Shown in pieces: positions 8,606 to 16,308 of a stretch of DNA of 64,000 bases. Each line of letters starts with the position of its first letter. Within the stretch, counting starts at the first letter, position 1. The notes below the pieces were generated by a model. The model made no database searches and was not told the DNA's origin. It saw only the letters and a list, made by a program, of their open reading frames with translations. The stretch lies in assembly GCA_040768845.1 (NCBI GenBank), contig JAXGME010000005.1, positions 228,185 to 292,184 of the forward strand, given 5' to 3'. The DNA is from JAEZHK01 sp040768845 (GTDB lineage Bacteria; Bacillota; Clostridia; Christensenellales; Aristaeellaceae). Position numbers and translations under genes: made by a program.

Positions 8606-8767
8606 ATGAAGGTGATCACCATCGCGCTCATCGCGGCGGGCATCCTGGGCCTGATCCTCTCCGCGGCGCTGCCCATCATCGGCCTCGCGGCCGCCCCCGG
8701 CGCCATGGCCGCGCTTTTGACGGGCATCGGCTTTTTCATTCTCTGCTTCTGCTCCTGCAGGAAGTGA
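8606..8767 (+). CDS. 53-residue membrane peptide, copy 2
   Basis: This is a paralogue of the upstream peptide, also 53 residues: MKVITIALIAAGILGLILSA, then ALPIIGLAAAPGAMAALLTG, then IGFFILCFCSCRK. The core S-A-x-L-P-I-I-G-L is shared with copy 1, as are the two hydrophobic segments and a three-cysteine tail. The ribosome site aggggtgcaatttcc resembles that of copy 1, suggesting a tandem duplication including the leader. Function unknown; a membrane metal-binding or stress peptide is possible but unproven. Confidence 0.7.
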   Translation: MKVITIALIAAGILGLILSAALPIIGLAAAPGAMAALLTGIGFFILCFCSCRK

Positions 8768-8793
8768 CGTCCCCGCCTACATCCCGAAAACGT

Positions 8794-8821
8794 GGCCCGC
8801 CGGGCTTTTGCCCGGCGGGCC
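8794..8821 (+). terminator. Hairpin between convergent genes
   Basis: Eleven-bp arms (8794-8804, 8811-8821) with a T-rich loop. It lies between the peptide genes (+) and the ABC exporter operon (-) and may end transcription from either side. Confidence 0.55.
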
Positions 8822-8829
8822 GGAGCGCC

Positions 8830-10566
8830 TCAGGCCGAAAACTGGCTTGCGTACAGCTTTGCGTAAAACCCGCCCTTTTCGATCAGCTGGTCGTGGGTGC
8901 CCTGTTCGATCACGCGGCCGCGGTCCATCACCAGGATCACGTCGGCCTCGCGGATGGTCTGCAGCCTGTGGGCCACCACAAAGCTGGTGCGTCCCCGCAT
9001 GATCCGCTGAAACGCCCGCTGCACGCGGCGCTCGGTCAGCGCGTCGATGGAGGAAGTGGCCTCGTCCAGGATCAGCATCGGCGGGGCGGTGAGCATGGCC
9101 CGCGCGATGCACAGAAGCTGCCGCTGCCCCTGAGAAATGCCCTCCCCCTCCTCGCGGACGAGGGTATCGTACCCCTCGGGCAGCCGCCGGATGAAGCCGT
9201 CCGCGTGGGCGGACCGGGCGGCCTCCTCGATCTCCTCCGGGGGCGCGTCCGGCCGGCCGTAGGCGATGTTCTCGCGAATGGTGCCCTCCCGAAGCCAGGT
9301 ATCCTGCAGCACCATGCCGAACTGGCGGCGCAGGCTGTCCCGCGAAATGCGGCGCGCCGGCAGGCCGTCCACCAGGATTTCGCCGGCGTCCGGATCGTAA
9401 AAGCGCATCAGCAGGTTGATCAGCGTGGTCTTGCCGCTGCCGGTGGGGCCGACGATGGCCACGCGCTCGCCGGGCCGGGCGCGAAGGTTCAGGCCCTCGA
9501 TCAGCGGCCGGTCCTTCACGTAGCGGAAGGAGACGCCGCGAAGCTCCACCGCGCCCTCGGCGCGCGAAAGCGAAAGCGCGTCCGGCGGGTCCGGCGCCTC
9601 GGCCGGGGCGTCGATCAGCTCGAACACCCTCGCGGCGGAGGCCAGCGCGCCCTGGAATTCCGTGATCACGCCGGAAATCTCATTGAAGGGCTTGGTGTAC
9701 TGGTTGGCGTAGTTGAGGGCGCTCACCAGCTGGCCCACGGAAATGAGGCCCCGCACCGCCCAGAAGCCGCCGAATACGCCCACCGCCACGTACACCACAG
9801 AATTGACAAACCGCGTGGCCGGGTTGGTGATGGACGAATAGAAAAGCGCGTTGACGCCGGTGGTGCGGAGCTTCCGGTTGATCGCCTCGAAGCGCTCCGA
9901 CGCCCGGCGCTGGTAGCGGAAGGCATCCACCAGCTTCTGGCTGCCCACCAGCTCGTTGACCAGGCCCGTCATCTCGCCCCGCACGCGGGACTGTTCCCGA
10001 AAAAGATCGTAGGTGCGCCGGGCGAGAAACTTGGCCACGAACAGCGATAGGGGCGTGACCACGATCACGATCAGCGCAATCCAGGCGTTGATCGTGAGCA
10101 TCACCGCCAGCGTGCCCAAAATGGTCAGCCCGCTGGAGAAGAACTGGGCGAAGCCCAGGAGGAGCCCGTCCGACACCTGATCCACGTCGGTGATCAGCCG
10201 GCTCAGCACGTCGCCGTGGCGGCGGCCGTCGATGTAGGCGGCGGGCGCGCGGCCCAGCGATTCAAAGGCGTCCGCCCGGAGCGCCCGCGCCACGCGGTAG
10301 GCCACGCGGTTGATCAGAAGGTTCGCGCCCCACTGGGCGGCGGCGGTGAGCGCCACCGTCAGCGCCAGCGCGCCGATCAGCGGCAGCAGAAGGTCAAAGC
10401 GCACTTCGCCGGGGCCCAGCACCATGTCCACGCCGCGGCCGATCAAAATCGGCGCGTAGAGGGTGAGCGCCACGGCGGCGGCGGAAAAAAGCGTCACCAG
10501 CGCCAGCGCGCCCGCGTGGGGGCGCGTAAGGCCGAAAAGCCGCCGAAGGGTGGCCCGCACGTTCAT
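8830..10566 (-). CDS. Heterodimeric ABC exporter, catalytic-site half
   Basis: This 578-residue half-transporter has six membrane helices (about residues 15-310) fused to an ATPase domain. Walker A is GPTGSGKTT, Walker B MLILDEATSSID with the catalytic Glu, and the H-loop is VVAHR. The signature is ISQGQRQ instead of LSGGQ. It pairs with the gene just upstream in the operon (4-bp ATGA overlap). The family includes LmrCD and TM287/288 multidrug exporters; the cargo here is unknown. Confidence 0.9.
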   Translation of the reverse strand: MNVRATLRRLFGLTRPHAGALALVTLFSAAAVALTLYAPILIGRGVDMVLGPGEVRFDLLLPLIGALALTVALTAAAQWGANLLINRVAYRVARALRADAFESLGRAPAAYIDGRRHGDVLSRLITDVDQVSDGLLLGFAQFFSSGLTILGTLAVMLTINAWIALIVIVVTPLSLFVAKFLARRTYDLFREQSRVRGEMTGLVNELVGSQKLVDAFRYQRRASERFEAINRKLRTTGVNALFYSSITNPATRFVNSVVYVAVGVFGGFWAVRGLISVGQLVSALNYANQYTKPFNEISGVITEFQGALASAARVFELIDAPAEAPDPPDALSLSRAEGAVELRGVSFRYVKDRPLIEGLNLRARPGERVAIVGPTGSGKTTLINLLMRFYDPDAGEILVDGLPARRISRDSLRRQFGMVLQDTWLREGTIRENIAYGRPDAPPEEIEEAARSAHADGFIRRLPEGYDTLVREEGEGISQGQRQLLCIARAMLTAPPMLILDEATSSIDALTERRVQRAFQRIMRGRTSFVVAHRLQTIREADVILVMDRGRVIEQGTHDQLIEKGGFYAKLYASQFSA

Positions 10567-12293
10567 CGCGCCACCTCCCCCGCGTCCTGGGAATCGCAGA
10601 TGGCCCGGTAGGCCTCGCAGTCGCGGTACATCTCGTCATGGCCGCCCTGGGCGGCCAGGCGGCCGTCCTCAAGGACCAGGATCCGGTCTGCGCTCCGCAC
10701 CGCCGCCACCCGCTGGGAGATGACGACGACCGTCATGCCGCGGGTGTCCGCCCGAAGGGCCGCGCGCAGCTTCGCGTCGGTGCGGTAGTCCAGCGCGGAG
10801 GCGCTGTCGTCCAGGATCAGGATGTCCGGCTGCTTCACCAGCGCCCGGGCGATGGTCAGCCGCTGACGCTGCCCGCCGGAGAGGTTGACGCCGCCCTGCT
10901 CCACGGGCGCGTCCAGCCCGCCGGGCATGGCGCGCACGAATTCCTCGGCCTGGGCGGTTTTGAGCGCGCGCCACATGGCCGCGTCGTCGGCGTCCGCGCG
11001 GCCCCAGGCCAGGTTGTCCCGGATGCTGCCGGAAAAGAGCGCCGCATTCTGCGGCACCAGGCCGATGCGTTCGCGCAGCGCGTCCAGCGTATAATCGCGC
11101 ACGTCTGCGCCGTCCACCGCCACGCGCCCGGCGGTGACATCGTACAGCCGGGGGATCAGCGCCGCCAGCGTGGACTTGCCCGCGCCGGTGCCGCCGATCA
11201 CGCCGATCATCTGCCCCGGCATCGCGCGGAAGCTGACGCCCGTCAGCGCGTTCCGGCCGGGGGTGTAGGCGAAGTCCACGCCGTCAAATTCCACTCGGGG
11301 CGCGCCCTCCGCCGCCGCCGCGCCGGGGCCGTCCGCAATGGAGGGGGAAATGCTGAGAAGCTCGTCAATGCGCGCGCCGGAGGCCAGCGCCCGGGCAAAG
11401 GTGACGATCAGCATGGCGAGGGCCACCAGCGCCAGGAGAATCTGGGACATGTAGTTGATCAGCGCGATCAGTTCTCCCTGGGTGATGGCGCCGCCATCCA
11501 CCCGCTTTCCGCCAAACCATAAAAGCGCCGCGATGGCCAGGTTCACCAGGGCGTAGGTCATGGGGTTGTTGAGCGCCGCCACGCGGCCCACCGCGATCTG
11601 CGCGCGCATCATGGTTTCGGCCTCCGCGTCAAAGCGCGCGGCCTCGTCCGCCTGGCGGGAGAAGGCCCGGATCACCCGCACGCCCCGCAGGTTCTCCCGC
11701 GCGATCAGCGACAGGTGGTCCATCAGCGCCTGGATGCGGCGGTAGCCCGGCAGCGTGCGGTGGAGCACGAAGTAGATCACCAGCGAGATCAGCGGCGCCG
11801 CGGCGAGGAAGATCAGCGTCAGCTTCCGGTCGATGAGAAGCGCCATGATGCACGCGCCCAGCACGATGAAGGGCGCGCGAAGCAGGATGCGCAGCACCAG
11901 GTTGACGCCGGCCTGGGCCCGGTCGATGTCGAAGGTGATGCGGGTGATCAGCGTCGAGGCGCCCGCCCGGTCCACCTCGGCGGCGGACAGCCGGCCCACG
12001 TGGTCAAACACCGCCGTGCGCAGCTCGGTGCCAAAGCCCATCGCCGCCTTGGCCGCAAAGTACTGGGCCGTGAGCGAAGAGACCAGCCCCATGAGGCCCA
12101 TCGCCACCATCAGCCCGCCGGTGGAGAGGATCACGCCCGTGTCGCGGCCGTTCACGCCCGCGTCCACCAGCCGCGCCATCAGAACCGGCACGATGAGCTC
12201 AAAGGTCGCCTCCAGCATTTTGAAGAGCGGCCCGATGATGCTTTCCTTTTTGTAGTTGCCGAGGAACCTCGTGAGGGCAAATCCACCTGTCAT
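10563..12293 (-). CDS. Heterodimeric ABC exporter, degenerate-site half
   Basis: This 576-residue partner half-transporter has an N-terminal six-helix domain and an ATPase domain with Walker A GGTGAGKST and canonical signature LSGGQRQ. The Walker B reads ILILDDSASALD (Asp in place of the catalytic Glu), and the switch His is Gln (VVISQRV). These defects fall in the same composite ATP site as the altered signature of the partner, exactly as in TM287/288-type exporters. The ATG at 12293 is preferred because GGAGAG lies 6 nt upstream; another ATG 6 bp earlier sits too close to it. Confidence 0.88.
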   Translation of the reverse strand: MTGGFALTRFLGNYKKESIIGPLFKMLEATFELIVPVLMARLVDAGVNGRDTGVILSTGGLMVAMGLMGLVSSLTAQYFAAKAAMGFGTELRTAVFDHVGRLSAAEVDRAGASTLITRITFDIDRAQAGVNLVLRILLRAPFIVLGACIMALLIDRKLTLIFLAAAPLISLVIYFVLHRTLPGYRRIQALMDHLSLIARENLRGVRVIRAFSRQADEAARFDAEAETMMRAQIAVGRVAALNNPMTYALVNLAIAALLWFGGKRVDGGAITQGELIALINYMSQILLALVALAMLIVTFARALASGARIDELLSISPSIADGPGAAAAEGAPRVEFDGVDFAYTPGRNALTGVSFRAMPGQMIGVIGGTGAGKSTLAALIPRLYDVTAGRVAVDGADVRDYTLDALRERIGLVPQNAALFSGSIRDNLAWGRADADDAAMWRALKTAQAEEFVRAMPGGLDAPVEQGGVNLSGGQRQRLTIARALVKQPDILILDDSASALDYRTDAKLRAALRADTRGMTVVVISQRVAAVRSADRILVLEDGRLAAQGGHDEMYRDCEAYRAICDSQDAGEVAR

Positions 12294-12407
12294 GCGCATC
12301 TCTCCGGCGTAGATTCGCGGGCGCGCCCGCGCGCTTTATCGTACCACGCGCGGGTAAATTTCTCGGGTACGGCGGCGCGGTTGGGCGCGCATCGCGGCCC
12401 GCGGGGC

Positions 12408-12438
12408 AAAAACCGCCCCCGGCGCGCGCCGGAGGCGG
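12408..12438 (-). terminator. Terminator of the desulfoferrodoxin operon
   Basis: On the minus strand a GC-rich stem (12427-12438 with 12413-12424) is followed by a run of U from aaaaa at 12408-12412. Confidence 0.7.
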
Positions 12439-12454
12439 TGAAGGGGTTTAGGGG

Positions 12455-12841
12455 TTACACCATCTTCCGCCAGAGGCCGTGCAGGTTGCAGTAGGCGTAG
12501 GCGGATACGGGCTTGCCGTCCGCCAGAAGGAAGGTGGCCTTGGGGGCCTCGCCGGGGTTCAGCGCCTTGCGCTGGCCGCCGTTGGTGGTCTCCAGGTAGA
12601 TCCACTCGATATAGTGCTCCTCGGTCATCGGGTGCGGCACCGAGCCCACCTCGACGGTGACGGTGTTGCCCTCCACGGTGATCACCGGCACGTGCTTCTC
12701 GTGGCTCGCGTCCACGCTGCCGGGCACCAGCTCGGTCATGTCCTCGCCGCAGCAGACCACCGGAACGCCGGAGCAGTTGATCATGCCGATCAGGTTTCCG
12801 CAGTGCTTGCAGATAAAGAAACGGGATTCGCACACAGCCAT
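12455..12841 (-). CDS. dfx: Desulfoferrodoxin (superoxide reductase)
   Basis: This 128-residue two-iron protein reduces superoxide to peroxide in anaerobes without making oxygen. The N-terminal desulforedoxin-like knuckle carries CKHCG and CC (residues about 11-31). The catalytic centre shows HEKHVP, HPMTEEHYIEWI and CNLHGLW, giving the four His and one Cys ligands. It starts one base after the stop of the flavodiiron fusion gene, with its GGAGG inside that gene, so the two are translationally coupled into one oxygen and superoxide defence unit. Confidence 0.95.
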   Translation of the reverse strand: MAVCESRFFICKHCGNLIGMINCSGVPVVCCGEDMTELVPGSVDASHEKHVPVITVEGNTVTVEVGSVPHPMTEEHYIEWIYLETTNGGQRKALNPGEAPKATFLLADGKPVSAYAYCNLHGLWRKMV

Positions 12842-12842
12842 G

Positions 12843-15548
12843 TCAGATTCCTCCTTCTGATTTTGGGTGCCTTGGTACGCCTTCGGTGTCCTGCAGCCCG
12901 GCGCGGCCCTCGAAGGCTTTATTCAGCTCGGTCAGCCGGGCCATGTCCCCGATGAGGATAAAGCCGGCCAGCCGTTCGCCGCGGTAGTAGCGCTTCTCGT
13001 AGAAGCCCTTTTCATCATCCCGCACTTCCTCGGCGCGGTAGTCGCCGGAGGCGCCGTGCTCGCCCACGGCGTAGAGGGACGTATCCAGCGCGTTCAGCGT
13101 CAGCGCGCCGGCGATGCCCGGGTACTCCACCGCGTCGCCCGCGGCGTTGGCGCCCGCGGCGCGGCCCTCCTCCACGGCCTGGGCCCACAGCGCGAAGTTG
13201 ACGCCGCCGCACTCGGCGCAGTCGCCCGCGGCGTAGACGTCCGCAAGGCTCGTGGCCATGTGGCGGTCCACCGCCACGCCGCGGCCGGTCTTGGCCCCCG
13301 CCGCCGCCAGCAGCTCCGAGTTGGGCACCACGCCGGTGGAGGCGATCACCAGGTCCGCCGGGAAGGTTTCGCCGCTTTTGAGCGCCACCCGCCGGGCCCG
13401 ACCGCCCTCGCCCTCGATGGCGCACACCGAGGCGCCGGTGCGCAGCGCCAGGCCCTTTTTCTCCATCAGCATCGCGAGCGTCCGCGCCGCGCCCTCGTCC
13501 AGCTGGCGGGGCATGATGCGCGGCATGGTCTCGATGACGGTCACGTTCGCGCCCGCCTTTTTCAGCTCCCAGGCCGCCTCAATGCCCAGCACGCCGCCGC
13601 CGATCACCACCGCGTCCTTCACGCCGGACAGCAGCCCTTCGATTTTGCGGGCATCCCGCGCGCTGCGCAGCGAGACCACGTTGTCAAAGTCCATCCCGGG
13701 GATGGGCGGGCGGAAGCAGCGCGCGCCGGCGGCGTAGATCAGCTTGTCGTAGGAAAGGGTTTCGCCGGTGGAGGCGGTGACCCGCTTTTTGCCGGCGTCC
13801 ACGGCGGTGGCCGCCACGCCGGACATGAGGGTGATGTCGTTTTCCTCGTACCACGACCGGGGGCAGATGGCGATCCTGCCGCAGTCAAAGTTCTCCATTA
13901 GGGTCTTGGTCAGCATGGGGCGGTTGTAGGGCAGCTCTTCCTCCGCGGACAGGATCACCACCGACGCGGTTCGGTTGCGCTCGCGGATGGCCCTGGCCGC
14001 GTTCAGGCCCGCCGGGCCGCCGCCGATGATCACAAAGCGCTCCGCGGTGTCCCGGGTGGGCGCGGGCGCCGCGTCCGCCACGGGGACGAAGCTCTCCCGG
14101 CCCGCGCCGCACACCGGGCACACATCCAGCGCCGCGTCAAACACCTCGCCGCACACCAGGCAGCGCACCCTGCCGCCGGGCCGGACGCCGCCCGCGGGCG
14201 CTTTCAGCGGCTCAAAGCCGCCCCGCGCCGCGCCGCACAGCGGGCAGTTGTCCAGCGCCGCATCCACCACCGCGCCGCAGGCGGTGCAGCGCGCCTTCGC
14301 CCCTTCGGTGGGCGCGGCAGGCTTCTCCGGGGCGGGGGCTTCCGCGGGCGCGCGGCCCAACACCAGATTGGCAAAGCCCTCGCCGAAGGCCCGGGCCTCC
14401 GCGAGCTGACGGCTGTCGGGCTTGAAGCGCACCCGCAGCCCGTCGGACACCTTCAGCCGAAGCTGCTTCAGCCGCTCGAGGATGTGGGGCACGCCCTCGC
14501 CGCTCCACCCGTAGCTGCCAAAGGCGCTGGCGTACTTGCCCTTCACCAAGGGCGGCAGCATGTGGCTCGTCAGATCCCAGATGGGCTGCACGGCCTCGCC
14601 CACCATGGTGGGCGTGCCCAGCAGGAAGCCGTCTGCCCAGCGGATCTCCTCCAGCACCTGGCGGGGGTCGTCCGCCCCCAGATCGTGCGGGCGCGCGTCC
14701 AGCCCGGCGGCGCGGACGCCCTCCGCGACGGCCTGCGCCAGCGACCGGGTGTAACCGTAGGCGCTGACGTAGGCGACGACCACGGTCTTCCGCTGAAAGG
14801 GACTGCCCTCGCGGCACCACTGCGTATACAGGGCGATGGTTTCCGAAACATGGCTGTCCAGCACCGGGCCGTGGCCGGTCAGGATCATCCGGATGTCAAG
14901 GCCCTTGATGCGGGCGAGCGCCGCGGTCATATAGGGCTGTTTAAAGGGAGAAATGATGCCGTCGAAGTAGTAGCGCAGCGCGGCCCGGTAGCCCGCTTCG
15001 TCCGCCACGGTGCTGCGAAGGACGCCCGGATGGCTGAAGTGCGCGCCGAACACGTCGCAGGTGGCGAGGGCCGCGTCTTCCTCTATATAGGTGAACATGG
15101 TATCCGGCCAGTGCAGGTTGGGCAGCGGCATGAACTGGAGCGTCTTGCCTCCCAGGTCCAGCCGGTCGCCGTCCTTGACCGGGATGGACGCAAAGTCCCG
15201 GTTGACGATGTGCTTCAGAAAGCCGATCCCGGTGGCGGTGGCGACGATGCGGATCTCCGGGTTCAGATCCAGCAGGTGCTCGATGGAGCCCGCGTGGTCC
15301 GGCTCCGTATGGCTGACGACGAGGTAGTCCGCCTTCTTTACGTCCGCCAGGCCGGCAAGCGCCGCCATGTATTCGTCCAGAAAGTTGTGCTTCACGGTGT
15401 CGATCAGCGCCGTCTTTTCCGAGCCCTTCGCCACATAGGCGTTGTAGGTGGTGCCATAGCGGGTTTCCATCACGATGTCAAACACCCGGAGCGACGGGTC
15501 CAGCACGCCGCACCAGGTCAGTCCCTCCGCCAGTTTGAGCGTTTTCAC
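12843..15548 (-). CDS. Flavodiiron protein fused to two short-spaced rubredoxins and an NADH:rubredoxin reductase
   Basis: This 901-residue fusion should move electrons from NADH to a di-iron site that reduces O2 (or NO). Residues 1-250 are the metallo-beta-lactamase-like di-iron domain (SHTEPDHAG, LPNLHWPDTM, LTGHGPVLD), and about 255-400 are the flavodoxin domain. Two zinc-ribbon-like rubredoxin knuckles follow near residues 419 and 461 (CTACG...CPLCG and CLVCG...CPVCG), each with only 10 residues between the Cys pairs. From about 502 comes a FAD/NAD reductase (VIIGGGPAG, GGGVLGIEAAWELKK, YAAGDCAE). The GTG at 15548 has a perfect GGAGG 7 nt upstream. This matches the known class F flavodiiron layout, except that the rubredoxin unit is doubled. 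Confidence 0.92.
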   Translation of the reverse strand: MKTLKLAEGLTWCGVLDPSLRVFDIVMETRYGTTYNAYVAKGSEKTALIDTVKHNFLDEYMAALAGLADVKKADYLVVSHTEPDHAGSIEHLLDLNPEIRIVATATGIGFLKHIVNRDFASIPVKDGDRLDLGGKTLQFMPLPNLHWPDTMFTYIEEDAALATCDVFGAHFSHPGVLRSTVADEAGYRAALRYYFDGIISPFKQPYMTAALARIKGLDIRMILTGHGPVLDSHVSETIALYTQWCREGSPFQRKTVVVAYVSAYGYTRSLAQAVAEGVRAAGLDARPHDLGADDPRQVLEEIRWADGFLLGTPTMVGEAVQPIWDLTSHMLPPLVKGKYASAFGSYGWSGEGVPHILERLKQLRLKVSDGLRVRFKPDSRQLAEARAFGEGFANLVLGRAPAEAPAPEKPAAPTEGAKARCTACGAVVDAALDNCPLCGAARGGFEPLKAPAGGVRPGGRVRCLVCGEVFDAALDVCPVCGAGRESFVPVADAAPAPTRDTAERFVIIGGGPAGLNAARAIRERNRTASVVILSAEEELPYNRPMLTKTLMENFDCGRIAICPRSWYEENDITLMSGVAATAVDAGKKRVTASTGETLSYDKLIYAAGARCFRPPIPGMDFDNVVSLRSARDARKIEGLLSGVKDAVVIGGGVLGIEAAWELKKAGANVTVIETMPRIMPRQLDEGAARTLAMLMEKKGLALRTGASVCAIEGEGGRARRVALKSGETFPADLVIASTGVVPNSELLAAAGAKTGRGVAVDRHMATSLADVYAAGDCAECGGVNFALWAQAVEEGRAAGANAAGDAVEYPGIAGALTLNALDTSLYAVGEHGASGDYRAEEVRDDEKGFYEKRYYRGERLAGFILIGDMARLTELNKAFEGRAGLQDTEGVPRHPKSEGGI

Positions 15549-15611
15549 ACCGAGCCCTCCTTCGCAACGCGCCGCGCCCTCCGGCCCGCCAAATCCGGCG
15601 CATACACCTAT

Positions 15612-15640
15612 ATTATACCAATTTGCGCGCGGAATGAAAA
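15612..15640 (-). promoter_or_regulatory. Promoter of the flavodiiron-dfx operon
   Basis: On the minus strand a perfect -10 TATAAT (15612-15617) lies about 65 bp before the GTG. The -35 position (15635-15640) reads TTTTCA at 17 bp, a weak match, so an activator or alternative spacing is possible. Confidence 0.55.
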
Positions 15641-15700
15641 GGGGAAAGCGCGCGTTCCCCGCCCGCGCGTTAAAGATCGGCAAAATGCCCGCGCTTTTGG

Positions 15701-15730
15701 TTGACATTGCACTTTGGGCGGTGATATACT
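15701..15730 (+). promoter_or_regulatory. Promoter of the feo operon
   Basis: TTGACA (15701-15706) and TATACT (15725-15730) are 18 bp apart. A 20-bp palindrome follows immediately at 15740, where it would overlap the transcription start. Confidence 0.75.
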
Positions 15731-15739
15731 GTGTTTTGA

Positions 15740-15759
15740 GGGTTAGCAAGCGCTAACCC
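15740..15759 (+). promoter_or_regulatory. Palindromic operator at the feo promoter
   Basis: GGGTTAGCAAGCGCTAACCC has perfect 8-nt arms. The GGTTAG/CTAACC halves resemble DtxR/IdeR half-sites but with a wider centre, so an iron-responsive repressor is the favoured reading. The position just after the -10 suits repression. Confidence 0.6.
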
Positions 15760-15823
15760 GGGCTTTGACCCACGAGTTAGACAAGACTTATTCAAATCGG
15801 AATGCACGGATGCGGAGGCGAAG

Positions 15824-16036
15824 ATGATGCCGCTGACGATGGCGCGGACCGGGGAGACCAACATCATCCGGAAGATCACCGGGAAGGACGAGGTGCGCAG
15901 GCATCTGGCGGAGCTGGGGTTTGTGGTGGGCGCGTCGGTGACGGTGGTGAGCGAAATCGCGGGCAACATGATTTTGTCCGTCAAGGACAGCCGCGTCGCG
16001 CTGGACCGGGGCATGGCGACCCGGATTATGATCTAG
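15824..16036 (+). CDS. feoA: FeoA-like protein, first copy
   Basis: This 70-residue SH3-like protein assists FeoB-dependent ferrous iron uptake. Seen are the HLAELGFVVGASVTVV and GNMILSVKDSRVALDRGMATRIMI patterns typical of FeoA. GGAGG at 15814-15818 serves either the ATG at 15824 or the one at 15827. It is followed 15 bp later by a second feoA. Confidence 0.9.
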   Translation: MMPLTMARTGETNIIRKITGKDEVRRHLAELGFVVGASVTVVSEIAGNMILSVKDSRVALDRGMATRIMI

Positions 16037-16051
16037 AGGGGGCATGGGGCG

Positions 16052-16279
16052 ATGAAGACGCTGCGGGAGGCAAAGGTGGGCGAAACCGTCCGGGTGGTAA
16101 AGCTCACCGGAGAAGGCGCGACCAAGCGCAGGATTATGGACATGGGCATCACCAAGGGCGCGGAGGTGACGGTGAAGAAGCTGGCGCCGCTGGGCGACCC
16201 GATGGAACTGACGGTGCGCGGCTACGAGCTGTCCGTGCGCAAGGCGGATGCCGAGATGATCCTGGTCGAACGGGCCTGA
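16052..16279 (+). CDS. feoA: FeoA-like protein, second copy
   Basis: This second, 75-residue FeoA has the pattern TKRRIMDMGITKGAEVTVKK and PMELTVRGYELSVRKADAEMI. It differs clearly from the first copy, so the pair is an old duplication, as in many Firmicutes feo operons. Thirty bases separate it from feoB. Confidence 0.92.
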   Translation: MKTLREAKVGETVRVVKLTGEGATKRRIMDMGITKGAEVTVKKLAPLGDPMELTVRGYELSVRKADAEMILVERA

Positions 16280-16308
16280 TCCGCGATGGAAGAGGAGGGG
16301 GAAGCGAA

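Noticed and set aside
12867..13901. Long open frames opposite the flavodiiron fusion and other GC-rich genes
   Set aside because: High GC content creates long antisense frames; none has homology or a good start site.
15740..15759. CcpA catabolite-response site at feo
   Set aside because: The core AAGCGCT fits, but three of 14 consensus positions fail and the context is iron uptake.
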